Of a DNA stretch of 64,000 bases, positions 50,471 through 60,264 are shown one piece after another. The translations under genes were made by a program, and so were the position numbers. Location: the NCBI RefSeq assembly GCF_036010505.1, contig NZ_CP108569.1, forward strand, positions 3,917,001 to 3,981,000, written 5' to 3'. Each line of letters starts with the position of its first letter. Position 1 is the first letter of the stretch. The stretch comes from Streptomyces sp. NBC_01197 (GTDB taxonomy: Bacteria; Actinomycetota; Actinomycetes; Streptomycetales; Streptomycetaceae). The notes under the pieces were generated by a model. The model worked only from the letters and a program-made list of their open reading frames with translations. It made no database searches and had not been told where the DNA came from.

Positions 50471-50749
50471 GGCTCGACCCCCTCGGTGACGGGGCTCGAC
50501 GGCCCCAGAGTCTTGACACCCGTTCATGATTCGGAACGGACTCTCCGTGAAGAGTCCGGTCCGTAGGGCTTCAACGGTACCTGCTTCCGCGGCCCTACGG
50601 TACGCCGCCCGCAGGTAGCGCCGCTTCACAGAACCGGCGAGGAGCCCCGTCCTCGCTGGTCAGCTGCGATTTTAACCTCTTCTCGGCCGCCGACCCGCCG
50701 ACGGGGGTGAGTCACGTCTCCCCAACGGCGGGTCACTGGGGGTGCGCGG

Positions 50750-51883
50750 TCAGTTACTGACGGGGCGGCCGGTCGCCATGCGCTGCTCGGCGATCCGGTC
50801 GGCCGCCGCGGCCGGCGGAATGCCGTCGTCATTCGCACGTGCGAAGATCGCCAGCGTGGTGTCGAAGATCTTCGCCGCCTTCTTCTCGCACCGGCCGAAG
50901 TCGAAGCCGTGCAGTTCGTCGGCGACCTGGATCACCCCGCCGGCGTTCACCACGTAGTCGGGGGCGTAGAGGATGCCCCGGTCCGCGAGGTCCTTCTCGA
51001 CACCGGGGTGCGCGAGCTGGTTGTTGGCCGCGCCGCACACCACCTTCGCGGTGAGCGCGGGCACCGAGGCGTCGTTCAGGGCGCCGCCCAGCGCGCACGG
51101 GGCGTAGATGTCGAGCCCTTCGGTGCGGATCAGCGCCTCGGTGTCGCCGACCGCGGTGACCCGGCCCGGGTGGCTGCCGGTGACGCGGCGCACGGAGTCC
51201 TCCCGTACGTCCGTGACCACCACCTCGGCGCCCTCGGCCAGCAGATGCCCGACCAGGTGGTGGCCGACCTTGCCGACGCCCGCGACGCCGACCTTGCGGC
51301 CGCGCAGCGACGGGTCGCCCCACAGGTGCTGGGCGCTGGCCCGCATCCCCTGGTAGACGCCGAAGGCGGTCAGCACCGACGAGTCGCCTGCGCCGCCGTT
51401 CTCGGGGGAGCGACCGGTGGTCCACGCGCACTCACGCGCCACCACGTCCATGTCCGCGACATAGGTGCCGACGTCGCAGGCCGTCACGTACCGCCCGCCG
51501 AGCGAGGCGACGAACCGGCCGTAGGCCAGGAGGAGTTCCTCCGTCTTGATCAGCTCGGGGTCGCCGATGATCACGGCCTTGCCGCCGCCGTGGTCCAGGC
51601 CGGCCATGGCGTTCTTGTACGACATTCCGCGGGCGAGGTTCAGCGCGTCGGCGACGGCTGCCTCCTCGTTCGCGTACGGGTAGAAGCGCGTACCTCCGAG
51701 GGCCGGGCCCAGGGCGGTGGAGTGGATGGCGATCACGGCCTTGAGGCCGGAGGCGCGGTCCTGGCAGAGGACGACCTGCTCGTGCCCGCCCTGCTCCGAG
51801 TGGAACAGGGTGTGCAGCACGTCCGCACGGCCGCCGGAAGCGTCCGGGACGTCGGGGACGAGTACGCCGGTCATATCGGTCAC
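50750..51883 (-). CDS. vdh: Valine dehydrogenase (Leu/Phe/Val dehydrogenase family)
   Basis: A 377-residue NAD-dependent amino-acid dehydrogenase that deaminates branched-chain amino acids and so supplies acyl-CoA precursors of polyketides. The N-terminal Glu/Leu/Phe/Val-DH domain includes [31 protein letters not shown] (catalytic Lys in LDHGGGK) and [11 protein letters not shown]. The Rossmann domain has [15 protein letters not shown], and [34 protein letters not shown] closes the site. GTG at 51883 has GGGAG seven bases upstream, better than the TTG at 51898. Confidence 0.95.
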   Translation of the reverse strand: MTDMTGVLVPDVPDASGGRADVLHTLFHSEQGGHEQVVLCQDRASGLKAVIAIHSTALGPALGGTRFYPYANEEAAVADALNLARGMSYKNAMAGLDHGGGKAVIIGDPELIKTEELLLAYGRFVASLGGRYVTACDVGTYVADMDVVARECAWTTGRSPENGGAGDSSVLTAFGVYQGMRASAQHLWGDPSLRGRKVGVAGVGKVGHHLVGHLLAEGAEVVVTDVREDSVRRVTGSHPGRVTAVGDTEALIRTEGLDIYAPCALGGALNDASVPALTAKVVCGAANNQLAHPGVEKDLADRGILYAPDYVVNAGGVIQVADELHGFDFGRCEKKAAKIFDTTLAIFARANDDGIPPAAAADRIAEQRMATGRPVSN

Positions 51884-52029
51884 GGTGGTGACTCCCAAGT
51901 ACGAGGCGGCGGCCCTCTTACGGGTGGAGAGGGCCGGATGGCAGCAGATTAGGCCCTGCGCGTCCGTGGATCAGGCGCAGTGCCGAGGATCACCCCCTCG
52001 TGGCGCGACGGCATGGGACGATTCAGCTT

Positions 52030-52890
52030 ATGGCGGTGGTGTCCTCAGTGATCGTCCCCTACACGTCCTACCTGCGGGTGTACGAGCCCTTGGCGGCCTT
52101 CCCGGAGGCCGAGCGCGACCACTGGGCCCGCTATGCGCGGCGCAGCGATCTGCCGACGGCGCAGGACGAACTCCGGCGCTCGCTGGCCGATCTGCTGCCG
52201 ACGCCTCCCGTCGCCGTTCCGGTGCACGAGAGCGCCGACGCGTTCGTGGCCGAGCTGGACGGGGTGGTCTGCGTCTGCCCCTGGCGGACCAGGCTGCGCG
52301 GCTGGCAGGCACTGGAGGCGATGGCGGGGCAGTACCCGGAGCCGGTGCTCGACGTGGTGCTCCCGCCCGTGGTGCGCCTGCAGGCCGTCGCCGACTACGG
52401 GCGCTGGCTGGAGCGGAACCCGGACGCGCGGCCGTGGATCCGTACGACGGTCTGGCATGTCCCGGTGCGCTGGTTCACGCTCTTCGACGACGAGGAGCGC
52501 GAGTACGAGAAGGCCGGTCCCGCCGAAGGGGAGGCCGCCGGGCCGCCGCCGGTCCTGCGCTACCGGACGCCGATGGTGCAGGCGAGGCGCCGGCTGGCCC
52601 GGTCGCTCAAGACGCTGCGGGAGCACTTCGAGGAGGGGCCGCTCACCGAGGGGCTGGTCGACGTCGGGAAGTGGCTGGAGGACTTCCACCCGAGGTCGCT
52701 GGTCGAGCTCGACTACGGCGGCCTGGTGCACGCGCTCTCCGACGAGCAGCTGGAGGAGGACCGGTCGGCCGCCGATGTGGCGGCCGCGGTGGCCGCGCTG
52801 CGTGCGGGTGACGAGGAGACCGCGGACGCGGCGTACGAGCGTCTGGCGGACCGCTGGAGGGCTGTCCGGGCGCGCCAGACCGCGAACTGA
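52030..52890 (+). CDS. Conserved hypothetical protein
   Basis: A 286-residue soluble protein, conserved between vdh and bldC in Streptomyces as I recall. It starts VIVPYTSYLRVYEPLAAFPEAERDHW and contains VWHVPVRWFTLFDDEEREY and a C-terminal stretch VELDYGGLVHALSDEQLEEDRSAADV. No transmembrane helix, signal peptide or known motif is visible; the C-terminal 100 residues look helical and acidic. Function unknown. ATG at 52030, 146 bp from the divergent vdh start. Confidence 0.85.
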   Translation: MAVVSSVIVPYTSYLRVYEPLAAFPEAERDHWARYARRSDLPTAQDELRRSLADLLPTPPVAVPVHESADAFVAELDGVVCVCPWRTRLRGWQALEAMAGQYPEPVLDVVLPPVVRLQAVADYGRWLERNPDARPWIRTTVWHVPVRWFTLFDDEEREYEKAGPAEGEAAGPPPVLRYRTPMVQARRRLARSLKTLREHFEEGPLTEGLVDVGKWLEDFHPRSLVELDYGGLVHALSDEQLEEDRSAADVAAAVAALRAGDEETADAAYERLADRWRAVRARQTAN

Positions 52891-53367
52891 CGGGTCGCTC
52901 GTCCGGGGGACCGATCGATCGGGGGACCTAGGTCCTGATCCGGGCCTTTACGTCAAGCGTGACGGACCGCACTAACCGGGGCCTTGCGCCCATCCCCCAC
53001 CCTCGTGTCAAAATAGGACAAGGAGTCCGGGGAGGGCTCCGTCCGTCCAAGTAAGGGCGGATTCCTCGGCATTGCACTCTATGGGGGGTCTGATGGCTCC
53101 TGATGACCATGTGACTGATCGTCACTGGGGCGTGACTGTCCGCTATGACATGGTCCATCGGGCTTCGGCCGCTGATGAGCACCTGAGAGGGCAATTCCAT
53201 CGGTTTGGCCGACGTGGCTGGACGGATGGTGTAGTTGTAGTGCCGAAGACAAGCCGTTCGTCCTATAACCGACTCGGCCCGTGTCCGCCATTTCGGGCAA
53301 CGCGGGTCAAGGTGCAGAATTTAGAGGAAAGAACCGAGATGGTTCGGTTCTCCCGAGGAGGCCGCTC
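52891..53367. other. Long leader/promoter region of bldC (477 bp)
   Basis: No gene is supported. A frame at 53072-53371 lacks clear codon bias and a ribosome site. The region is less GC-rich from 53080 to 53370, consistent with promoters and a leader for bldC. The bldC ribosome site is GAGGAG at 53355-53360. Confidence 0.5.
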
Positions 53368-53574
53368 ATGACCGCTCGCACCCCTGATGCCGAGCCGCTG
53401 CTGACCCCGGCTGAGGTTGCCACGATGTTCCGCGTGGACCCGAAGACGGTCACTCGCTGGGCGAAGGCGGGCAAGCTCACGTCCATCCGAACGCTGGGTG
53501 GGCATCGCCGGTACCGCGAGGCAGAGGTCCGTGCTCTGCTCGCGGGCATTCCGCAGCAGCGCAGCGAGGCCTGA
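53368..53574 (+). CDS. bldC: Developmental regulator BldC (MerR-like HTH)
   Basis: A 68-residue stand-alone MerR-type winged HTH: LLTPAEVATMFRVDPKTVTRWAKAGKLTSIRTLGGHRRYREAEV. It has no effector domain, which matches BldC. BldC binds head-to-tail on direct repeats and holds back sporulation genes during vegetative growth. ATG at 53368 with GAGGAG upstream. Followed by a strong terminator. Confidence 0.96.
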   Translation: MTARTPDAEPLLTPAEVATMFRVDPKTVTRWAKAGKLTSIRTLGGHRRYREAEVRALLAGIPQQRSEA

Positions 53575-53671
53575 ACACCCTAATAAATCGGGCGTTTTCG
53601 GGTCTCCCAACCCGATTCGGCCCGTTATAGCTCCACTTGACGGCTGTCCGCCCCAACGGGCATCCGTTTTT

Positions 53672-53710
53672 GATCGCGCTGGACTCCGCCGGGTCCAGCG
53701 CGATCTTTTT
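53672..53710 (+). terminator. Intrinsic terminator with T-run
   Basis: A 13-bp perfect stem (GATCGCGCTGGAC, loop TCCGCCGG, GTCCAGCGCGATC) followed by TTTTTG at 53706. One of the few classical rho-independent terminators in the window, about 100 bp after bldC. Confidence 0.92.
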
Positions 53711-54044
53711 GTGTTCTGTCCCACCCGGTGCCGTAAGGGGCCGCCGTGGCCTGCCCGTCGGCCGCCCGCCGGGTGCTCGTACGGGGCCGTCTGCCGGACT
53801 CTCGGGGTCTGTTGAGGGGCGTCCGATTCCGCCCTGTCGTCCCGTTGTCGGTGCCGTGCCGGAGGCTCAGCGTGTGCCGCCGGTTACGTCTCGCACAGCA
53901 GTGCAATTGCACATATTAAATTGGGTGGTTGTAGGGAGGGGTTAAGTTCACTACTTTTCAAAACTCTTTGCGTGACACCCGTCACATGGCTGGGCACTTG
54001 CCAAACGTGAGCCTGTCACGGAAAGACCCGGCGGGTCGCATGGT
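53711..54044. other. Intergenic, AT-rich block at 53895-53990
   Basis: No coding region. 53895-53970 is strikingly AT-rich for this genome (TTGCACATATTAAATTGGG, TACTTTTCAAAACTC) and is followed by GTGACACCCGTCAC, a short inverted repeat. It could hold a promoter or a small RNA; nothing decisive is visible. Confidence 0.4.
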
Positions 54045-54248
54045 TCACCGGCGCGCCGGTGTGCGGTCCTCGCGGTCCTCGCGGTCCTCGTAGTCCTCGT
54101 GGTCCTCATCGGCGGTGGACGGCTCCATGGCGAGCCGCAGCAGCCGGTGGCAGACCGCGCAGTGCCGGGTGAGGTGGCGGCAGCCCACAGCGGCCGCCAG
54201 GTGGGCGCGCAGCAGCGCCCGCGTCTCGTGCCGTGTCGCCGTCGTCAT
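54045..54248 (-). CDS. DUF6274-like small protein
   Basis: A 67-residue protein: HETRALLRAHLAAAVGCRHLTRHCAVCHRLLRLAME followed by a repetitive acidic tail (EDHEDYEDREDRED) encoded by a 9-bp-like repeat (GTCCTCGCG). The CRHLTRHCAVCHRL segment with three Cys and several His may bind a metal. From memory it resembles a Streptomyces-only family (DUF6274). Function unknown. ATG at 54248. Confidence 0.7.
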   Translation of the reverse strand: MTTATRHETRALLRAHLAAAVGCRHLTRHCAVCHRLLRLAMEPSTADEDHEDYEDREDREDRTPARR

Positions 54249-54403
54249 GCGCCGACCTCCTGCCGCCGTCCGGAGAGCCTCGCCGCCCGGTGGGCCTCGG
54301 CCGCCCCCACGGACCCTGGCCGCCCTGCGGACCCCTGCTGTCTGAGTACCCGCGTGCGGGACGCGCCGTCAAGACGCGTGCGCGGGCGGCAGTGGAGCCG
54401 GAA

Positions 54404-54448
54404 CAGCAGAAGGGCCCGCATCCGGCGAGGATGCGGGCCCTTCTGCTG
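54404..54448. terminator. 20-bp perfect hairpin downstream of tRNA-Asp
   Basis: CAGCAGAAGGGCCCGCATCC pairs perfectly with 54429-54448 across a 5-nt loop. It ends the minus-strand tRNA-Asp transcript. Confidence 0.85.
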
Positions 54449-54461
54449 TGTTGTTCTACTG

Positions 54462-54536
54462 CGGTCCTGACGGGATTTGAACCCGCGGCCTCCACCTTGA
54501 CAGGGTGGCGAGCACTCCAAACTGCTCCACAGGACC
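54462..54536 (-). tRNA. tRNA-Asp (anticodon GTC), copy 1
   Basis: Acceptor stem GGTCCTG/CAGGACC with discriminator G, D-arm GGAGCAGTTTGGAGTGCTCGCC, anticodon loop CTGTCAA, T-arm GCGGGTTCAAATCCCGT. 75 nt. The same sequence recurs at 59998-60072. Confidence 0.95.
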
Positions 54537-54693
54537 AGGTTGCGCAGCCCCGCTGTACGAGAATCTCGCACGGTGTCGCTTCCGCTTGGCTGCGAGACAG
54601 ACTGTACAGGAGGTCGGGCCCCCCGGTCGAACTGGCGGCAGGCGGTGCTGCGGACGGTGCTGCCGACGCTGCTGAGGACCGGCTGCGGGCCGC

Positions 54694-57600
54694 TCAGCGG
54701 ACCCCCGCGACCACCGCGTCGATCGCCTTCACGATGCGCTTGTCGGAGACCGTCTGCGCCGTGCCGAGGGCGTGCGCGAAGTAGCTCACCCGCAGCTCCT
54801 CGATCATCCAGCGGATGTCGAGCGCCTCCTTCGGTACCGGCCGCCCCTGCGGCAGCTGCTCAAGCAGCCACGCGTACTCGTCCTGCATCTCGTGGACCTT
54901 CTCCATCCGCGTGGTGTCGCGCTGGACGGCCGTCGGCATCTGCTGGAGGCGGCGGTCCGCCGCGACCAGATAGCGCATCAGGTCCGGCAGCCTGCGCAGC
55001 CCGGTGGCGGTGACGAAGCCCGGTTTGACGAGCGTCGCCAACTGGCTCCGCACATCCGCCAGGTTGGCGACGAGGACCAGGCTGGTGGTGGACTTCAGCC
55101 GGCGCTCGGCCGCCTGCCAGGCCGCCAGGATCTGCTGGACCTGGTCGACTGTCCTGATGGTCGTCTCGACGAGGTCGGCGCGCACCTTCTCGTACAGCTT
55201 GCGGTACGACTCCTCGTCCCAGGCGGGCCCGCCGTGGTCGGCGATCAGCTGGTCCGCCGCCGCCATGGCGCAGTCCTCGAAGAGCGCCTGGACCGAGCCG
55301 TGCGGGTTGCGGGACAGAGCCAGTTTCGCCTGGTTGCTGAGCCGGTCGGACGCGAACTTGGCCGGGTTCACCGGGATGTTGAGCAGGATGAGCCTGCGGG
55401 TGCCCCGCCACATCGCCTGCTGCTGCTCGGCCTGGGTGTCGAAGAGCCGTACGGACACGCTGTCGCCCGCGTCGACCAGCGCCGGGAAGGCGCGCACCGG
55501 CTGGCCGGCCCGCCTGGTCTCGAAGACCCGGGAGAGGGTGCCGACCGTCCAGTCGGTGAGTCCGGTCCGCTCGACCGACTCGCCGGCCGGGCCCGCAGTC
55601 GCCGCTGCGGCCTTGGAGATCGCCTGGCGGGCCCTGGGGCGCAGCCGGAGCTTGAGCGCTTCGAGGTCCTTGTCCTCGGCCACGTTGCGGCGCCGCTCGT
55701 CCACGATCCGGAAGGTGATCTTGAGGTGGTCCGGCACCCGCGAGAGATCGAAGTCCTCGGCGGTGACCGGGACGCCGACCATGCGCTGGAGCTCCCGGGC
55801 CAGCGTCAGCGGCAGCGGCTCCTGGAGGGGCACCGCACGGTCCAGGAAGGCGCCCGCGTAGTTAGGCGCGGGCACGTAGTGGCGGCGGATCGGCTTGGGC
55901 AGTGAGCGGATCAGCTCGGTGACCACTTCCTCGCGCAGCCCCGGGATCTGCCAGTCGAAGCCCTCGGGCGTGACCTGGTTGAGCACCTGGAGCGGGATGT
56001 GGACCGTGACGCCGTCCGCGTCCGCGCCGGGCTCGAACTGGTACGTCACCCGGAACTTGAGCTTCCCCTGCCGCCAGGAGTCCGGGTAGTCGTCCTTGGT
56101 GACGGCCCCGGCCTTCTCGGTGATCAGCATCGAGCGCTCGAAGTCGAGCGCCTCGGGCTCTCTTCCCTCGGTGGCTCGCTTCTGCTTCCACCAGGAGTCG
56201 AAGTGGGCGCCGGATACGACGTGTTCGGGGATCCGTCCGTCGTAGAAGTCGAAGAGCGTCTCGTCGTCCACCAGGATGTCGCGGCGCCGCGCGCGGTGTT
56301 CCAGCTCCTCGACCTCGGCGAGGAGCTTGCGGTTGGCCGCGAAGAACTTGTGGTGCGTGCGCCAGTCGCCCTCGACCAGTGCGTTGCGAATGAAAAGCTC
56401 CCGGCTGGTCTCCGGGTCGATCCGGCCGTAATTGATCTTGCGCTGGGCGACGATCGGCACGCCGTACAGCGTGACCCGCTCGTACGCCATCACCGCCGCC
56501 TGGTCCTTCTCCCAGTGCGGCTCGCTGTAGGTGCGCTTCACCAGGTGCTGGGCGAGCGGTTCGATCCACTCCGGCTCGACCTTGGCGTTGACCCTGGCCC
56601 ACAGCCGTGAGGTCTCCACCAGTTCGGCGGACATGATGAAGCGCGGCTGCTTCTTGAAGAGCGCCGAGCCGGGGAAGATCGCGAACTTCGCGTTGCGTGC
56701 GCCCAGATACTCGTTCTTCTCGGTGTCCTTGAGCCCGATGTGCGAGAGCAGCCCGGCCAGGAGCGAGGTGTGCACGGCCTGTTCGGGCGCGTCCTCCTCG
56801 TTCAGCCGGATGCCCATGGTCCTGGCGACCGAGCGCAGCTGCGCGTAGATGTCCTGCCACTCGCGGATCCGCAGGAAGTTCAGATACTCCTGCTTGCACA
56901 TCCGGCGGAAGCTGGAGGAGCCGCGCTCCTTCTGCTGGTCGCGCACGTAGCGCCAGAGGTTGAGGAAGGCCAGGAAGTCGGAGGTCTCGTCCCTGAAGCG
57001 GGCGTGCTGCTGGTCGGCCTGCGTCTGCTTCTCGGCCGGGCGCTCGCGCGGGTCCTGGATGGAGAGCGCGGCGGCGATGACCATCACCTCGCTCACGCAG
57101 CCGTTCCGGTCGGCCTCCAGGACCATCCGGGCCAGCCTCGGGTCGACGGGCAGCTGGCTGAGCTTGCGCCCCTCCTGGGTGAGCCGCCGCTTGGGGTCCT
57201 TCTCCTTGGGGTCCAGCGCGCCGAGTTCCTGGAGCAACTGGACGCCGTCGCGGATGTTGCGGTGGTCCGGCGGGTCGATGAAGGGGAACTTCTCGATGTC
57301 GCCGAGGCCGGCCGCGGTCATCTGGAGGATGACGGACGCCAGGTTCGTACGGAGGATCTCGGGGTCGGTGAACTCCGGGCGGGTGAGGAAGTCGTCCTCG
57401 GCGTACAGCCGGATGCAGATGCCGTCCGACGTACGGCCGCAGCGGCCCTTGCGCTGGTTGGCGCTGGCCTGCGAGATCCGCTCGATGGGCAGCCGCTGGA
57501 CCTTGGTGCGGTGGCTGTAGCGGGAGATACGGGCGGTGCCCGGGTCGATCACGTACTTGATGCCGGGGACGGTCAGTGAGGTCTCGGCGACGTTGGTGGC

Positions 57601-58638
57601 AAGCACCACCCGTCTGCCGCCGCCGGACGGGCGCTGGAACACCCGGTGCTGCTCGGCGTGCGAAAGCCGCGCGTACAGCGGCAGCACCTCGGTGCGCCGC
57701 AGGTTCCGTTTGTTCAGCGCGTCGGCGGTGTCCCGGATCTCGCGCTCGCCGGAGAGGAAGACCAGCACATCGCCCGGTCCCTCGTCCTGGAGCTCGTCGA
57801 CCGCTTCGCAGATAGCGGTGATCTGGTCCCGGTCGCCTTCGTCGCCCTCCTCCTCCAGAAGCGGGCGGTAGCGCACCTCGACCGGGTACGTACGGCCGCT
57901 GACCTCGACCACCGGGGCGTCGCCGAAGTGCCGGGCGAAGCGCTGCGGATCGATGGTGGCCGAGGTGATGACGACCTTGAGGTCCGGCCGCTTGGGGAGC
58001 AGCTGGGCCAGGTACCCCAGCAGGAAGTCGATGTTGAGCGACCGCTCGTGCGCCTCGTCGATGATGATCGTGTCGTACGCGCGCAGCTCGCGGTCCGTCT
58101 GGATCTCGGCGAGGAGGATGCCGTCCGTCATCAGCTTGATGAAGGTGGCTTCCTGGTCGACCTGGTCGGTGAAGCGGACCTTCCAGCCGACCGCCTCGCC
58201 GAGCGGGGTGCTCATCTCGTCCGCGATGCGCTCGGCGACCGTGCGCGCCGCGATCCGGCGGGGCTGGGTGTGGCCGATCATGCCCCGGACGCCGCGCCCC
58301 AGCTCCAGGCAGATCTTGGGGATCTGGGTCGTCTTGCCCGACCCGGTCTCACCGGCGACGATCACCACCTGGTGATCCCGTATCGCCTCGGCGATCTCGT
58401 CCTTCTTCCGGCTGACCGGAAGCTGCTCGGGGTAGCTGACGGTGGGCACCCGGGCAGCCCGGCGCGCCATGCGGGCGGTGGACTTCTCGGCGTCGACGGC
58501 GATCTGGTCCAGCGCGGCCTGCCGGGCCTCTGGCTTACGTATACGGCGGGCGCCCTCCAGGCGTCGGCCGAGCCGGTGCGCGTCGCGCAGCGACAGCTCG
58601 TTGAGCGTGGCCTGGATATCAGCGAAGGAAGTAGACAT
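54694..58638 (-). CDS. hrpA: ATP-dependent RNA helicase HrpA
   Basis: A 1314-residue DEAH-box helicase. Walker A VVIVAGETGSGKTTQIPKI, motif Ia TQPRRIAART, motif II IIIDEAHERSLNIDFLLGYL, motif III VITSATID, motif V TNVAETSLTVPGIKYVID and motif VI QRKGRCGRTSDGICIRLY are all present (about 75-410). HA2 and OB regions follow, then the long HrpA-specific DUF3418 C-terminus (about 700-1300). It remodels RNA and ribosomes in the cytosol. Length is as expected for HrpA. ATG at 58638. It is divergent from the membrane gene at 58739. Confidence 0.96.
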   Translation of the reverse strand: MSTSFADIQATLNELSLRDAHRLGRRLEGARRIRKPEARQAALDQIAVDAEKSTARMARRAARVPTVSYPEQLPVSRKKDEIAEAIRDHQVVIVAGETGSGKTTQIPKICLELGRGVRGMIGHTQPRRIAARTVAERIADEMSTPLGEAVGWKVRFTDQVDQEATFIKLMTDGILLAEIQTDRELRAYDTIIIDEAHERSLNIDFLLGYLAQLLPKRPDLKVVITSATIDPQRFARHFGDAPVVEVSGRTYPVEVRYRPLLEEEGDEGDRDQITAICEAVDELQDEGPGDVLVFLSGEREIRDTADALNKRNLRRTEVLPLYARLSHAEQHRVFQRPSGGGRRVVLATNVAETSLTVPGIKYVIDPGTARISRYSHRTKVQRLPIERISQASANQRKGRCGRTSDGICIRLYAEDDFLTRPEFTDPEILRTNLASVILQMTAAGLGDIEKFPFIDPPDHRNIRDGVQLLQELGALDPKEKDPKRRLTQEGRKLSQLPVDPRLARMVLEADRNGCVSEVMVIAAALSIQDPRERPAEKQTQADQQHARFRDETSDFLAFLNLWRYVRDQQKERGSSSFRRMCKQEYLNFLRIREWQDIYAQLRSVARTMGIRLNEEDAPEQAVHTSLLAGLLSHIGLKDTEKNEYLGARNAKFAIFPGSALFKKQPRFIMSAELVETSRLWARVNAKVEPEWIEPLAQHLVKRTYSEPHWEKDQAAVMAYERVTLYGVPIVAQRKINYGRIDPETSRELFIRNALVEGDWRTHHKFFAANRKLLAEVEELEHRARRRDILVDDETLFDFYDGRIPEHVVSGAHFDSWWKQKRATEGREPEALDFERSMLITEKAGAVTKDDYPDSWRQGKLKFRVTYQFEPGADADGVTVHIPLQVLNQVTPEGFDWQIPGLREEVVTELIRSLPKPIRRHYVPAPNYAGAFLDRAVPLQEPLPLTLARELQRMVGVPVTAEDFDLSRVPDHLKITFRIVDERRRNVAEDKDLEALKLRLRPRARQAISKAAAATAGPAGESVERTGLTDWTVGTLSRVFETRRAGQPVRAFPALVDAGDSVSVRLFDTQAEQQQAMWRGTRRLILLNIPVNPAKFASDRLSNQAKLALSRNPHGSVQALFEDCAMAAADQLIADHGGPAWDEESYRKLYEKVRADLVETTIRTVDQVQQILAAWQAAERRLKSTTSLVLVANLADVRSQLATLVKPGFVTATGLRRLPDLMRYLVAADRRLQQMPTAVQRDTTRMEKVHEMQDEYAWLLEQLPQGRPVPKEALDIRWMIEELRVSYFAHALGTAQTVSDKRIVKAIDAVVAGVR

Positions 58639-58738
58639 ACCTGAACCAGGATCTCACCCTGTGCAACCCGCTGGCGAACGGATTTGGCTGCCCGGATCTG
58701 GGAGCGTATGTCCGAGATGTTTGGTTTAGCTTGGTTCC

Positions 58739-59805
58739 ATGCCCGACGAGACGGAACACCACGGCGCCACCGGCGCCCACGGCAGGCATCCGACCGGGGC
58801 CGAGCGGTGGGAGGAGTTCCGGAAGTCGCCCTTCGTGCCGGCGACCGTGCTGCTGTTCATCCTGGCGGCCGCCGCCGGGCTCTTCGCCGGTTCGTACACG
58901 TACTTCATGGCGAACCCGACCCCGCACCGCGTGCCGACCGCCGTCGTCGGCTCGTACACATCGCCCACCGGGCAGCGGTTCATCGGCGGGATGGAGAAGG
59001 CACTCGACGCTTCCCTGAAGCTGCAGGTGTACGAGACGAACGCCCAGGCGCGGCGGGCCGTGAACCAGCAGAAGGTCTTCGCGATCGTGCATGTGCGGAG
59101 CAGCGAGGTGCAGCTCGACTGTCCGGGGCGTCCGGCGCCTCGGTCGCGCAGGTGCTCGTGGAGTCCGCGCCCGCGGTGGCGAAGGCGACCGGTGTCCCGG
59201 TCCGGGTGAAGGACGTCAACCCACTCCAGAAGGGCGATCCGCGCGGACTCGCGCTCTTCTACATCTCGCTGGCCGCGGTGATCGTCGGCTTCGTCGGCGC
59301 GATCCAGCTCTCCGTGCACGCCCGCGGTCTCAACCCGGCGGAGCGCATCGTCTACATCGTGGCCAACGCGCTGCTCGGCGGCTTCGCCATCGCGGCCGTC
59401 GTCGACTGGCTGCTGGGCGCGCTGCGTCTGCCGTTCGTGGAGTCGTGGCTGATCCTGGCCTTCACGATGTTCACGTCCGGCATGGTCTTCACGATGTTCA
59501 ACACCCTCATCGGCCGCTGGGCGATGCTTCCCACCTGGGGGTTGATGGTGCTGCTCGGAAACCCGTCCTCGGGCGGCGCGGTGTCCTGGCCGCTGCTTCC
59601 CTCGACGCTGGGCCATATCGGGCAGTGGCTGCCGCCGGGCGCCTCGGTCAACGCCCAGCACACCGCCGTCTACTTCCGCGGCTACCAGCACGCCTTCCCG
59701 TTCCTGGTGCTCGCAGGATGGTCGCTGGTGTCGTGTGCCGTCTTCTGGACCTGGCGCCACCGGCACCCGGGCGGGCGTACGGTGCTGGGCGGCCGGGGGG
59801 CTTGA
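58739..59805 (+). pseudogene. YhgE/Pip-like ABC-2 membrane protein, frameshifted
   Basis: Two frames together give one protein of about 355 residues. Part 1 (58739 to about 59115): a charged N-terminus, a TM helix FVPATVLLFILAAAAGLFAGSYTYF, then an extracytoplasmic region (FIGGMEKALDASLKLQVY). Part 2 (about 59115-59805, +2 frame): LSGASGASVAQVLVESAPAVAK and five TM helices (LALFYISLAAVIVGFVGAI, IVYIVANALLGGFAIAAVVDW, LILAFTMFTSGMVFTMFNT). One base appears to be missing near 59114 (CTCGACTGTCC where GACCTGTCC is expected). Either a true mutation or a sequencing error. Family members are ABC-2-like exporters or phage-infection/secretion proteins. Confidence 0.8.
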
Positions 59806-59838
59806 AAAGGGGGCAGGAGCGGGTCCTGACATGCGAAA

Positions 59839-59861
59839 AGCCCCGACGCGCGGTCGGGGCT
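59839..59861. terminator. Hairpin downstream of the tRNA Phe-Asp-Glu cluster
   Basis: AGCCCCGAC and GTCGGGGCT form a 9-bp stem with a short GC loop, between the membrane gene stop and tRNA-Phe. It can end transcription from both sides. Confidence 0.75.
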
Positions 59862-59871
59862 CTCGAAGTGG

Positions 59872-59945
59872 TGGCTGGGGCCGGGATCGAACCGGCGACC
59901 TATCGCTTTTCAGGCGATCGCTCGTACCAACTGAGCTACCCAGCC
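59872..59945 (-). tRNA. tRNA-Phe (anticodon GAA)
   Basis: Acceptor stem GGCTGGG/CCCAGCC, D-arm GCTCAGTTGGTACGAGC, anticodon loop CTGAAAA giving GAA, T-arm GCCGGTTCGATCCCGGC. 74 nt. Part of a three-tRNA cluster transcribed Glu-Asp-Phe on the minus strand. Confidence 0.95.
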
Positions 59946-59997
59946 TTGCGGTACCCCTTGCTCCAAGAGCTTGGGGAAAGCAGCGCATACGCTGCAG

Positions 59998-60072
59998 CGG
60001 TCCTGACGGGATTTGAACCCGCGGCCTCCACCTTGACAGGGTGGCGAGCACTCCAAACTGCTCCACAGGACC
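59998..60072 (-). tRNA. tRNA-Asp (anticodon GTC), copy 2
   Basis: Same 75-nt sequence as the tRNA-Asp at 54462-54536. Middle gene of the minus-strand Glu-Asp-Phe cluster. Confidence 0.95.
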
Positions 60073-60111
60073 AAGCAATGTGCGAGAAATATTCTCGCAC
60101 ACAGTTGTGCG

Positions 60112-60184
60112 TGCCCCCAACGGGATTCGAACCCGTGCTACCGCCTTGAAAGGGCGGCGTCCTGGGCCACTAGACGATGAGGGC
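60112..60184 (-). tRNA. tRNA-Glu (anticodon TTC)
   Basis: Acceptor stem GCCCTCA with TGGGGGC, D-arm GTCTAGTGGCCCAGGAC, anticodon loop CTTTCAA giving TTC, T-arm ACGGGTTCGAATCCCGT. 73 nt; the first tRNA of the cluster. Confidence 0.95.
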
Positions 60185-60264
60185 TAAGGGCCCGCCTGGG
60201 CGCTTTGCAGCGCGTCGGGGACGTCCGAAGCATATGGGATGGCGGCGTGGTTCGCCAAAACGGT

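Noticed and set aside
53072..53371. 99-codon gene upstream of bldC
   Set aside because: No ribosome site, poor codon bias, overlaps the bldC ribosome-binding region; more likely leader sequence.
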